A stretch of DNA of 64,000 bases from Pelomonas lactea (GTDB taxonomy: Bacteria > Pseudomonadota > Gammaproteobacteria > Burkholderiales > Burkholderiaceae_C): the NCBI RefSeq assembly GCF_043555885.1, contig NZ_JBIGHX010000001.1, positions 434,001 through 498,000 on the forward strand, read 5' to 3'. Every line of letters starts with the position of its first letter. Position 1 is the stretch's first letter. The notes beneath the pieces were generated by a model that was given only the letters and a program-made list of their open reading frames with translations, did not search any database and was not told where the DNA came from. The position numbers and the translations under genes were made by a program. Shown in pieces: positions 7,950-16,977 of the stretch.

Positions 7950-9668
7950 GTGATCATCGGCATTGATCTTGGAACGACCAACAGCCTGGTCGCCGTCTGG
8001 CGCGACGGCCGTGCGCAGCTGATTCCGAACGCGCTGGGCGAGGTGCTGACGCCGTCCTGCGTCAGCCTGGATGCCGATGGCTCCGTGCTCGTCGGCCGCC
8101 CGGCCGTGGAGCGGCTGCAAAGCCACCCCGAGCGCTCCGCTGCCCTCTTCAAGCGCCACATGGGCAGCAGCCGGCTGACGCGGCTGGGCACGCGCGAGTT
8201 CCGGCCCGAGGAGCTGTCCGCACTGATCCTCAAGGCCTTGAAGGCCGACGCGGAGGCCTTCCTCGGCGAGCCCGTCACCGAGGCCATCGTCACGGTGCCG
8301 GCCTATTTCTCGGACGCGCAGCGCAAGGCCACCCGCGCCGCCGGGCAGATCGCCGGCCTGAGGGTCGAGCGGCTGCTGAACGAGCCCACGGCGGCGGCGC
8401 TGGCCTACGGCCTGCACCAGCGCGAGGCGGAATCGCGCTTCCTCGTCTTCGACCTGGGAGGCGGCACCTTCGACGTGTCCGTGCTGGAGCTGTTCGACGG
8501 CGTCATGGAGGTGCGGGCCTCGGCCGGCGACAACTTCCTGGGCGGCGAGGACTTCGTCAACAGCCTCATCGACACCGCCTTCGAGCGCCTGCAACTGCCG
8601 GCCGCGCTGCGCCAGGACGAAACCTTCATGGCCCGCCTGCGCGCCGAGACCGAGGCGGCCAAGCGGCTGCTGAGCCTGCAGGCCTCGGCCACCATCCAGG
8701 TGCGCCAGGGCGATGTGCTGCACCGGCTGGACATCGACGAGGCGCTGCTGGAGCAGACCTGCGCACCGCTGTTCAAGCGCCTGCGCCTGCCCGTGGAGCG
8801 GGCGCTGCGCGACGCCGGCCTGCGCAGCAGCGACCTCGACGCCATCGTGCTGGCCGGCGGTGCCACGCGCATGCCACTGGTGCGGCGGCTGGTGACGATG
8901 ATGTTCGGCCGCTTCCCGTCCACCGAGCTGGACCCGGACCAGGTGGTGGCCATGGGCGCCGCCGTGCAGGCCGGGCTCAAGGCCCGCGACGCCGCGCTGA
9001 ACGAGGTCGTCATGACCGACGTGGCGCCCTACTCGCTGGGCGTGGAGGTGGGCATCTGGCTGGACGCCCGCACGGCATCCCAAGGGCATTTCGACCCCAT
9101 CATCGAACGCAACAGCACGGTGCCCATCAGCCGCGTGAAGCAGTACATCCCGCAGGCGGCGGGCCAGGCCCGGCTGGAACTGCAGATCTACCAGGGCGAG
9201 TCGCGCATGGTGCGCGACAACATCCACCTGGGCAGCCTGACCGTGCCGCTGCCACCGCAAGCGACGGTCCAGGAGTGCGCCGTCGACGTGCGCTTCACCT
9301 ACGACGTCAACGGCCTGCTGCAGGTGGACGCCACGGTGCTGAAGACGCAGCAGACCCACAGCCTGCTCATCGAAGGCAACCCCGGCCTGCTCAGCGAGAG
9401 CCAGATCGCCGAACTGCTGCGCGCGATGGCGGAGCTGAAGATCCACCCCCGCGACCAGCTGGAGAACCGCACCGTGATGGCCCGCGCCGAGCGGCTGTAC
9501 GAGCAGCTGCGCGGCATGGAGCGTGAGCATCTGGGGCTGCAGGTGCTGGGCTTCGAGCGCACGTTGGCGTCACAGAACGACCGCAGCATCGTGCCCGCGC
9601 GCCGCGCGCTGAACGAGCTGCTGGATGCGCTGGAGCGCCACAGCACCCTCGACCAGGAGTCGACGTGA
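7950..9668 (+). CDS. hscC: Hsp70-family chaperone HscC
   Basis: A 572-residue Hsp70 relative, shorter than DnaK (about 640) and close to the HscC size, with a reduced C-terminal lid. Translation starts at GTG 7950, where the conserved MIIGIDLGTTNSLVAVW begins, with a GGAGG-like site just upstream. Nucleotide-binding motifs are visible: GIDLGTTNS, FDLGGGTFDVSVLE and VLAGGATRMP. The substrate-binding domain includes SLGVEVG and NSTVPISR. HscC is an ATP-driven folding factor that works with dedicated J-domain proteins; the next gene, overlapping by 4 bp, encodes such a J-like protein, so the two are translationally coupled. Clients are unknown. Confidence 0.93.
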   Translation: MIIGIDLGTTNSLVAVWRDGRAQLIPNALGEVLTPSCVSLDADGSVLVGRPAVERLQSHPERSAALFKRHMGSSRLTRLGTREFRPEELSALILKALKADAEAFLGEPVTEAIVTVPAYFSDAQRKATRAAGQIAGLRVERLLNEPTAAALAYGLHQREAESRFLVFDLGGGTFDVSVLELFDGVMEVRASAGDNFLGGEDFVNSLIDTAFERLQLPAALRQDETFMARLRAETEAAKRLLSLQASATIQVRQGDVLHRLDIDEALLEQTCAPLFKRLRLPVERALRDAGLRSSDLDAIVLAGGATRMPLVRRLVTMMFGRFPSTELDPDQVVAMGAAVQAGLKARDAALNEVVMTDVAPYSLGVEVGIWLDARTASQGHFDPIIERNSTVPISRVKQYIPQAAGQARLELQIYQGESRMVRDNIHLGSLTVPLPPQATVQECAVDVRFTYDVNGLLQVDATVLKTQQTHSLLIEGNPGLLSESQIAELLRAMAELKIHPRDQLENRTVMARAERLYEQLRGMEREHLGLQVLGFERTLASQNDRSIVPARRALNELLDALERHSTLDQEST

Positions 9669-11557
9669 GCACGCCGCTCGACGACGCCCTGGCGCAGCTG
9701 GGGTTGCGCCCCGACGCGGACGCGCGCAGCGTGCGGCGCGCCTACGCCCAGCAGCTCAAGCGCATCGACCAGGCCACCCAGCCCCGCGAGTTCCAGTCCC
9801 TGCGCGAGGCCTACGAACTGGCGCTGCACGCCATCACCCGGCAGGAAGCCGAGCGGGCCGCCCCGGCGCAGGACGCGGAGCCCACCTCGCCCCCGGCCGA
9901 GGTGGACCGCCCTGCCGCCCCTGCCGCAGCGCCTGCGCCGACGGTCATCCCGCCGCAGGACAGTGCCGACCTGGCCCGGGCCGTGTTCGGCGCGTTCGCG
10001 GAGCGCGCCAGCGCCGCCTTCAGGGACGAGGAGGATGCCGCGACCGCGCTGCGGGACGCGCTCGCCGACGACCGGCTGCTCAACCTCGAGGCTCGCACGC
10101 TGTTCGAACTGCAGGTGGCACACCTGCTCATGAGCGGCTGGCAGCCGGGGCACGAGTTCCTGTTCGACGCTGCCTGCGAGGCCTTCCACTGGGAACGCGA
10201 CCGCCGGCATCTGCGCGTGTTCGGCGATCTGGGCGCCGCGCTCGACGCCGCGATCAACGAGAAGCTGATCTTCTTCCAGCAGACCCCCGACCTGCAGCTC
10301 AACGTCATCCGCCGGCTGCGCGAGCGGGAGATGCCCTCGGTCGCACTGCGCCAGGCCGACCTGCCGCTCGTGCAGGTCATGGTGCAGCGCTACCCCAACT
10401 GGCTGCGGCTCGTCACGTCGCAGGCCAACATCAACAACTGGTTCCGCGAACTGCCCGAGCGCGTTGCAACCGTCGCCACGCGAGGCGAAGTGCCCGCGCA
10501 ACCCCTGGCCGCGCACGAGCGCGGCTGGAAACCCGCGCCAACGCTGACGCCGTGGTTCCTCGTGCTGATGGCGGTGTTCATGCTGGGAAAGCTGTTCAGC
10601 GCATCCCCACCCAGCTATGCGCCCCGGCCCGACCTCGGACGCCCGCTCGCGACCGCGCCCAGCGGCCCGCCCATCGCCACCTGGCCACCCCCGGGTGTGA
10701 GCGTGCTGCCAGGCGAGCCCTCGTTCAGCGGCGACACCTCACGCCCGCACAAGCCGCTGTACGACCCGCCGCCCTCGGCCAACGATTCGCCATCCCGTGC
10801 CTACGATCCGGGCGCGCAGCTCGTCTTCCTGGGCAACGTGACCTTCAGCCGGCGTGCCGGCCAGGTGACCGTGGACGACGTGGACGAACGCAGCCGCCGC
10901 GGCAGTTCGTCGCTCAAGCGTGGCGATCGGCTGGAGGACTGCCCGGACCTCGACAGCCGCATCCCGTTCGTCTTTTTCATCGAAACGTCGCGCTGCGGCA
11001 CTGAGAAAAGCATTGACCAGAAAACCGGCGCCGTCAGCTACACGTTCCGTGTGCTGCGCAACGGCAAGAGCCTGATGGCATCGCTAACGATGCCGCCATC
11101 ACCCGCGGCTGCGCAACAGTCGCCAAGCCTTGAGGTCACAACGCCAACGGCAGCGACTGCGGCAGCGGACAGTCACCCGTCGACAAAAGTACGGCACCTT
11201 GAAGTCGATGAAACGGCGCAGATCGGCCATGTAACGTTTATCGGCAGCAGCGGTGGTGTGGTCGAAGTAGCGAAGCTGGGCAAACCCACTCACCTTAGCG
11301 ACAGCACGCTGAGGCCCTGGGATCGGGTGCTTCGTTGTCTGTCGGGGGCCCACGCCTACAAACCCATCAACCTGCCTGCGGAAACCAAACGCTGCGCCGT
11401 CGCCAACGACGGGCATGCGGAACCTGGCATCACGACGTACATGTTCCGAGTGGCGAGGAATAGCCAGGTTGTCACCGCGTCGTTAACTCTGCGCGACGCG
11501 CCGAACGATGCCGCGTCCAGCACCGCAACGCCCTTGCGATCCGATACATCCAACTAG
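9665..11557 (+). CDS. J-like membrane protein without HPD motif, partner of HscC
   Basis: A 630-residue protein. Residues 3-55 look like the J-like domain found beside hscC genes (ALAQLGLRPDADARSVRRAYAQQLK, then REFQSLREAYELAL), but the HPD tripeptide needed to stimulate Hsp70 ATPase is missing: the loop reads KRIDQATQP. A Pro/Ala-rich linker, a helical region and one transmembrane helix near residues 298-314 (PWFLVLMAVFMLGKLF) follow, so the J-like part is likely cytoplasmic and the rest periplasmic. Residues 390-476 and 521-609 are two copies of an unrecognised domain sharing G-x-VTF, DR, ETxRC, FRV-x-RN and ASLT. From about base 11085 on, codons are clearly less GC-biased, so the second copy may be a later addition. 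The stop overlaps the convergent transporter stop. Confidence 0.8.
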   Translation: MSTPLDDALAQLGLRPDADARSVRRAYAQQLKRIDQATQPREFQSLREAYELALHAITRQEAERAAPAQDAEPTSPPAEVDRPAAPAAAPAPTVIPPQDSADLARAVFGAFAERASAAFRDEEDAATALRDALADDRLLNLEARTLFELQVAHLLMSGWQPGHEFLFDAACEAFHWERDRRHLRVFGDLGAALDAAINEKLIFFQQTPDLQLNVIRRLREREMPSVALRQADLPLVQVMVQRYPNWLRLVTSQANINNWFRELPERVATVATRGEVPAQPLAAHERGWKPAPTLTPWFLVLMAVFMLGKLFSASPPSYAPRPDLGRPLATAPSGPPIATWPPPGVSVLPGEPSFSGDTSRPHKPLYDPPPSANDSPSRAYDPGAQLVFLGNVTFSRRAGQVTVDDVDERSRRGSSSLKRGDRLEDCPDLDSRIPFVFFIETSRCGTEKSIDQKTGAVSYTFRVLRNGKSLMASLTMPPSPAAAQQSPSLEVTTPTAATAAADSHPSTKVRHLEVDETAQIGHVTFIGSSGGVVEVAKLGKPTHLSDSTLRPWDRVLRCLSGAHAYKPINLPAETKRCAVANDGHAEPGITTYMFRVARNSQVVTASLTLRDAPNDAASSTATPLRSDTSN

Positions 11558-13521
11558 CGCCCGAGCAACCAGCGATACAGCCCCACGCCGATGCCCGCGA
11601 AGGCCAGCAGCCCCAGCACCTGGCCCGCCGTCGCAAAGCCCTCGCCCACCAGCGCCAGCGGCGCGCCGTTGCCGGAGAACACGACGACGGCTGCCAGCAG
11701 CACGCCCAGCAGGCTTTCACCGACGATGAGGCCGGAAGCCATCAGCACCCCCAGCTGCTTCGTCGCCTCGGGGTCGCGGCGGCGCTCGGCGGCGCGCTCG
11801 AACAGCCAGCCGGCCACGGCGCCGACGACGATGGTCAGCGTGCTGTTCAGCGGCAGGTAGATGCCCAGGCCCACGGCCAGCGGCGCCAGGTGCGCCCGGC
11901 CGCCGCTGCCGCGCTTCAGCAACTCGTCGACGACGATGCAGGCGCCGCCGATGGTCGCACCGATGCCGATCAGCTGCCAGTCCAGGTCGCCCTGGATGAC
12001 GCCGCGGGCCAGTGCCGAGATCAGCGCGGCCTGCGGGGCGGCCAGCGCCTTCTTCTCGTCGGCGCCCGGCGCGCCGGCGAAGCCGTAGGCCTGGTTCAGC
12101 AGGTCCAGCACAGGCGGGATGACCAGGGCGCCGGCGACGACGCCGATGATGAGCGCCAGCTGCTGCCGCCACGGCGTGGCATCGACGAGCTGGCCGGTCT
12201 TCAGGTCCTGCAGGTTGTCGTTGGAGATGGTGGCGACGGCGAACACGACCGCGGTGACGAACAACGCGAAGGCCACCAGCGCCTGGCCGGTGGACGCCGG
12301 CAGCAGCGGCTTCACGACGAGCGCCAGCAGCAGCGACACGCCGATGACGACGAGGATGCCCACGCCCGACAGCGGGCTGTTGGACGAGCCGATCAGCCCG
12401 GCCATGTAGCCGCAGACGGCGGCGACGAAGAAGCTCATCAGCAGGATGTAGACGAGGCCGCCCACGACCAGCAGGCTCAGCTGCTCGCCCAGGCCCGCCG
12501 CGCCGGCGAAGCTCGCCAGCATGGCGCCGATGGGCAGCATGCAGGCCAGCGTGACGAGGCCCACGGTGCCCAGGGGGATGTCGCGCTCGTTGCGCGGCAG
12601 CGTGTCGGCCCGGCCGGCCTTGCGCACGCGTGCGGCCTGGGCGGCGGAGCGCAGGCCGGTGACGACCGGCCGGGCCAGCTTGACGAGCGTCCAGATCGCC
12701 GCGACGGCGATGCAGCCGGCGCCGACGAAGCGCACCTTCTTGCTCCACGCGAACAGCGCCACGGCCTCGGCCGCACCGTCCACGCCCTGCGTCAGCAGCG
12801 GCACGCCGCCCAGCCAGGCGATGCAGGCGCCGACGAGGATGGCGATGCCCACCCACAGCCCGACGAGGTGGCCCACGGCCAGCAGCGCGAAGCTGAAGTT
12901 CAGGTCGTACCCCGTGGTGCCGCCCTTCTCACCGGGCAGGCGGAAGTACTGCGCCAGGTTGGCCGCGAACAGCTGCGTCGCGACGACGACGCTGAAGCCC
13001 GCCGACACGACACCGCCCATGACGATGGCCGCCAGGCCGCGGCGGTTGCTGTCGCCGGCGCCAGTGGCGTGCCCGACCTTGAGCACCTCGGCGCAGGCCA
13101 CGCCTTCCGGGTAGGGCAGCGGCGAGTTCGTGACCAGCGCGCGGCGCAGCGGGATGGAGTACATGACGCCCAGCACGCCGCCCAACGCGCACAGCGACGC
13201 CGACATCCAGTACGGAAAGCCGGTCCACCAGCCGATCATGACCAGGCCCGGCAGCACGAAGATGATGGACGACAGCGTGCCGGCAGACGACGCGATGGTC
13301 TGCACGATGTTGGTCTCGCCGATGGAGTTGCCCGCCGCGCGGCGCAGCAGCGCCATTGCGATGACGGCGGCCGGGATGGACGTCGCGAACGTCAGGCCGG
13401 CCTTCAGGCCGAAGTAGACGTTGGCGGCCGTGAAGACCAGCGTGATGAGGATGCCCAGCGCGATGCCGCGCCAGGTCAGTTCGGTACCCAGGTCGGGCGG
13501 GGTGGGCGATGAGGTGCTCAT
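11554..13521 (-). CDS. OPT-family oligopeptide transporter
   Basis: A 655-residue inner-membrane protein with about 15-16 hydrophobic helices along its whole length. It matches the bacterial OPT (oligopeptide/siderophore transporter) family: an N-terminal LTWRGIALGILITLVFTAANVYFGLKAGLTFATSIPAAV, NIVQTIASSAGTLSSIIFVLPGL, PLRRALVTNSPLPYPEGVACAEVL, and SNSPLSGVGI with ISNDNLQDLKTGQLVDATPWRQQ further on. Members take up small peptides or metal chelates by proton symport; the substrate here is unknown. It is divergent from icmF, and the palindrome at 13587-13608 lies 66 bp from its start, so it could share control with icmF. Its stop shares a CTAG with the convergent J-like gene. Confidence 0.92.
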   Translation of the reverse strand: MSTSSPTPPDLGTELTWRGIALGILITLVFTAANVYFGLKAGLTFATSIPAAVIAMALLRRAAGNSIGETNIVQTIASSAGTLSSIIFVLPGLVMIGWWTGFPYWMSASLCALGGVLGVMYSIPLRRALVTNSPLPYPEGVACAEVLKVGHATGAGDSNRRGLAAIVMGGVVSAGFSVVVATQLFAANLAQYFRLPGEKGGTTGYDLNFSFALLAVGHLVGLWVGIAILVGACIAWLGGVPLLTQGVDGAAEAVALFAWSKKVRFVGAGCIAVAAIWTLVKLARPVVTGLRSAAQAARVRKAGRADTLPRNERDIPLGTVGLVTLACMLPIGAMLASFAGAAGLGEQLSLLVVGGLVYILLMSFFVAAVCGYMAGLIGSSNSPLSGVGILVVIGVSLLLALVVKPLLPASTGQALVAFALFVTAVVFAVATISNDNLQDLKTGQLVDATPWRQQLALIIGVVAGALVIPPVLDLLNQAYGFAGAPGADEKKALAAPQAALISALARGVIQGDLDWQLIGIGATIGGACIVVDELLKRGSGGRAHLAPLAVGLGIYLPLNSTLTIVVGAVAGWLFERAAERRRDPEATKQLGVLMASGLIVGESLLGVLLAAVVVFSGNGAPLALVGEGFATAGQVLGLLAFAGIGVGLYRWLLGR

Positions 13522-13586
13522 GGATCAGCGGGTGGAACGCCGGCTGTGGCGCGGTGCGCATCATCCGCGCAGACGTGGAACATCCT

Positions 13587-13608
13587 CAATTGACGTTAAC
13601 GTCAATTG
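13587..13608. promoter_or_regulatory. perfect 22-bp palindrome upstream of icmF
   Basis: A perfect palindrome whose core is TTGACGTTAACGTCAA, extended by CAA/TTG-type matching bases on both sides to 22 bp in total. It lies 36 bp before the icmF start and 66 bp before the divergent transporter start, where a repressor could block the icmF promoter. Its arms are identical to those of the site upstream of ivd (5396-5411), and I find no third copy in the window. Confidence 0.8.
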
Positions 13609-13644
13609 GCCGCCTAGAATCCGGCAACGATCAAGGAGACAGCC

Positions 13645-16600
13645 ATGACCGATCTCGCCGCTGACCACAAAGCATTGGCCGAGTACCGCCCGACCCACAA
13701 GGTCCGTTTCGTCACCGCCGCCAGCCTGTTCGACGGGCATGACGCCGCCATCAACATCATGCGGCGCATCCTGCAGGGCATGGGCGCCGAGGTCATCCAC
13801 CTCGGGCACAACCGCTCGGTGGACGAAGTCGTCACCGCGGCGCTGCAGGAGGATGCGCAGGGCATCGCCATCAGCTCCTACCAGGGCGGGCACGTCGAGT
13901 ACTTCAAGTACATGGTGCAACTGCTGAAGGAGCGCGGCGGCGCGCACATCCAGGTGTTCGGCGGCGGCGGCGGCGTCATCGTGCCGGCCGAGATCCGCGA
14001 GCTGGCCGAGCACGGCGTGCGCATCTTCAGCCCCGAGGACGGCCAGCGCATGGGCCTGCAAGGGATGATCGGCGAGATGGTCATGAAGGCCGACCAGGAC
14101 TTCAGCGTCCACGCGCCGAAGTCGCTGGACGCCATCACCGGCCACTCGGAAGCCGCCTGGCGGTCCCTCGCCCAGCTGCTGACGGCGCTGGAGAACGGCA
14201 AGGCCGACGGATCAATAGTCGACGCGCTGCGGGCCCAAGCCAGAGACATCAAGACGCCCGTGCTGGGCATCACCGGCACCGGCGGCGCCGGCAAGTCCAG
14301 CCTGACGGACGAACTCATCCGCCGCCTGCGGCTGGACCAGGGCGACCAGCTGCGCGTGGCGTTAATCTCCATCGACCCGTCGCGCCGCAAGAGCGGCGGC
14401 GCGCTGCTGGGCGACCGCATCCGCATGAACGCAATCAGCCCGTGGAGCAGCGGTTCGCGCGTGTTCATGCGCTCGCTCGCCACGCGCGATTTCGGCAGCG
14501 AGATCTCGCCCGCGCTGCCCGACGTCATCGCCGCGGCCAAGGTGGCGGGCTTCGACCTCGTCATCGTCGAGACCTCCGGCATCGGCCAGGGCGACGCGGC
14601 CATCGTGCCGCTGGTGGACGTGCCCATGTACGTGATGACACCCGAGTTCGGCGCCGCCAGCCAGCTCGAGAAGATCGACATGCTGGACTTCGCCGAGTTC
14701 GTCGCCATCAACAAGTTCGACCGCAAGGGCTCGCTGGACGCGCTGCGCGACGTCGCCAAGCAGGTGCAGCGCAACCGCGAGGCGTTCGGCCAGTCACCCG
14801 AGACGATGCCGGTGTTCGGCACCATGGCCAGCCGCTTCAACGACGACGGCGTCACCGCGCTGTACCAGGCACTCAAGGTGCGCCTGGGCGCGCTGGGGCT
14901 GCCGCTCACCGAGGGCCGGCTGCCGCGCGTGGACACGCGCCACAGCACGCACCAGACGCCCATCGTGCCGCCGGCCCGTGTGCGCTACCTGGCGGACATC
15001 AGCGACACCGTGCGCAGCTACAAGGCCCGCGCCCGCCGCCAGGCGGCGCTGGCCCGCGAGATCCAGCAGCTGGACGCCAGCCGCGCGATGCTGGAAGCCG
15101 CCAACCCCGAGAAGAACGGCGCCCGCAGCGCGCTGGCGGAACTCGCCGAACAGCGCCGCGCCAGGCTGGACGGCGATGCCCGCCAGCTGCTGGCGCAGTG
15201 GCCCGACATGGTCAAGGCCTACGCCGGCGACGAGTACGTCGTGAAGATCCGCGACAAGGAGATCCGCACGGCGCTGGTCACGCAGAGCCTGTCGGGCACC
15301 AAGATCCGCAAGGTCGTGCTGCCCACCTACGAATGCCACGGCGAGCTGCTGAAGTGGCTGATGCTGGAGAACGTGCCCGGCAGCTTTCCGTACGCCGCCG
15401 GCGTGTTCGCGTTCAAGCGCGAGGGCGAGGACCCGACCCGCATGTTCGCCGGCGAGGGCGACGCCTTCCGCACCAACCGCCGCTTCAAGCTGGTCAGCGA
15501 AGGCATGCCGGCCAAGCGCCTGTCCACGGCCTTCGACTCGGTCACGCTCTACGGCGCCGACCCGGCCCCGCGGCCGGACATCTACGGCAAGGTCGGCAAC
15601 AGCGGCGTGTCCATCGCGACGCTGGACGACATGAAGGTGCTGTACGACGGCTTCGACCTGTGCAACCCGAGCACCAGCGTGTCGATGACGATCAACGGCC
15701 CGGCGCCGACCATCCTCGCGATGTTCATGAACACCGCGGTGGACCAGAACCTCGCCAAGTTCAAGGCCGACAACGGCCGCGAGCCCGCCGCCGACGAAGC
15801 CGCCAAGATCAAGGACTGGGTGCTGGCCAATGTGCGCGGCACGGTGCAGGCCGACATCCTGAAAGAAGACCAGGGCCAGAACACCTGCATTTTCTCGACC
15901 GAGTTCTCGCTGAAGGTGATGGGCGACATCGCCGAGTACTTCGTGCACCACAACGTGCGCAACTTCTACTCGGTGAGCATCTCGGGCTATCACATCGCCG
16001 AGGCCGGCGCCAACCCGATCTCGCAGTTGGCGCTGACGCTGTCCAACGGCTTCACGTTCGTGGAGGCCTACCTCGCGCGCGGCATGCACATCGACGACTT
16101 CGCGCCCAACCTGAGCTTCTTCTTCAGCAACGGCATGGACCCGGAGTACACGGTGCTGGGCCGTGTCGCGCGCCGCATCTGGGCCGTGGCCATGCGCGAC
16201 CGTTACGGCGCCAACGAACGCAGCCAGAAGCTGAAGTACCACGTCCAGACGTCAGGCCGCAGCCTGCATGCGCAGGAGATCGCGTTCAACGACATCCGCA
16301 CAACGCTGCAGGCGCTGATCGCGATCTACGACAACTGCAACTCGCTGCACACGAACGCATTCGATGAGGCGATCACGACGCCCACCGAGGACAGCGTGCG
16401 CCGCGCGATGGCCATCCAGCTCATCATCAACCGCGAGTGGGGCCTGGCCAAGAACGAGAACCCGAGCCAGGGCGCGTTCATCATCGACGAGCTGACCGAG
16501 CTGGTGGAGGAAGCCGTGCTGCAGGAGTTCGAGCGCATCAGCGAACGCGGCGGCGTGCTCGGCGCGATGGAGACCGGCTACCAGCGCGGCCGCATCCAGG

Positions 16601-16935
16601 AAGAGTCGATGCACTACGAGATGCTGAAGCACACCGGCGAGTACCCCATCATCGGCGTCAACACCTTCCGCAACCCCAAGGGTGACCCGGTGCCGGAGCA
16701 CATCGAGCTGGCGCGGTCGACGGACGCGGAGAAGCAGTCGCAGCTGACGCGCCTGGCGGACTTCCACGCCCGCCACGCCGCCGAGGCGCCAGCCATGCTG
16801 GCCCGCCTTCAGCAGGCCGTCATCGAGAACCGCAACGTGTTCGAGGTGCTGATGGACGCCGTGCGCGTGTGCTCGCTGGGCCAGATCACCGGCGCGCTGT
16901 TCGAGGTGGGCGGGCAGTACCGGCGCAGCATGTGA
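13645..16935 (+). CDS. icmF: fused isobutyryl-CoA mutase IcmF
   Basis: A 1096-residue fusion enzyme that uses coenzyme B12 to interconvert isobutyryl-CoA and n-butyryl-CoA; characterised IcmF proteins also act on isovaleryl-CoA/pivalyl-CoA. The N-terminal B12-binding domain has H32 in SLFDGHDAAIN (the base-off DxHxxG-type ligand). Residues about 200-430 are the MeaB-like GTPase chaperone domain, with P-loop GTGGAGKS at 211-218, VETSGIGQGD and NKFD. From about residue 520 onward is the mutase large-subunit barrel, with STAFDSVTLYG, SVSISGYHIAEAGANP and NSLHTNAFDEAI. Length and domain order match IcmF. A perfect palindrome shared with ivd lies just upstream, and an ATG with AAGGAGA before it sets the start. 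Confidence 0.96.
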   Translation: MTDLAADHKALAEYRPTHKVRFVTAASLFDGHDAAINIMRRILQGMGAEVIHLGHNRSVDEVVTAALQEDAQGIAISSYQGGHVEYFKYMVQLLKERGGAHIQVFGGGGGVIVPAEIRELAEHGVRIFSPEDGQRMGLQGMIGEMVMKADQDFSVHAPKSLDAITGHSEAAWRSLAQLLTALENGKADGSIVDALRAQARDIKTPVLGITGTGGAGKSSLTDELIRRLRLDQGDQLRVALISIDPSRRKSGGALLGDRIRMNAISPWSSGSRVFMRSLATRDFGSEISPALPDVIAAAKVAGFDLVIVETSGIGQGDAAIVPLVDVPMYVMTPEFGAASQLEKIDMLDFAEFVAINKFDRKGSLDALRDVAKQVQRNREAFGQSPETMPVFGTMASRFNDDGVTALYQALKVRLGALGLPLTEGRLPRVDTRHSTHQTPIVPPARVRYLADISDTVRSYKARARRQAALAREIQQLDASRAMLEAANPEKNGARSALAELAEQRRARLDGDARQLLAQWPDMVKAYAGDEYVVKIRDKEIRTALVTQSLSGTKIRKVVLPTYECHGELLKWLMLENVPGSFPYAAGVFAFKREGEDPTRMFAGEGDAFRTNRRFKLVSEGMPAKRLSTAFDSVTLYGADPAPRPDIYGKVGNSGVSIATLDDMKVLYDGFDLCNPSTSVSMTINGPAPTILAMFMNTAVDQNLAKFKADNGREPAADEAAKIKDWVLANVRGTVQADILKEDQGQNTCIFSTEFSLKVMGDIAEYFVHHNVRNFYSVSISGYHIAEAGANPISQLALTLSNGFTFVEAYLARGMHIDDFAPNLSFFFSNGMDPEYTVLGRVARRIWAVAMRDRYGANERSQKLKYHVQTSGRSLHAQEIAFNDIRTTLQALIAIYDNCNSLHTNAFDEAITTPTEDSVRRAMAIQLIINREWGLAKNENPSQGAFIIDELTELVEEAVLQEFERISERGGVLGAMETGYQRGRIQEESMHYEMLKHTGEYPIIGVNTFRNPKGDPVPEHIELARSTDAEKQSQLTRLADFHARHAAEAPAMLARLQQAVIENRNVFEVLMDAVRVCSLGQITGALFEVGGQYRRSM

Positions 16936-16977
16936 CGGACTTACCCGCTCGCCGGGCCGGCAGGTTCGCGCGCCGGC

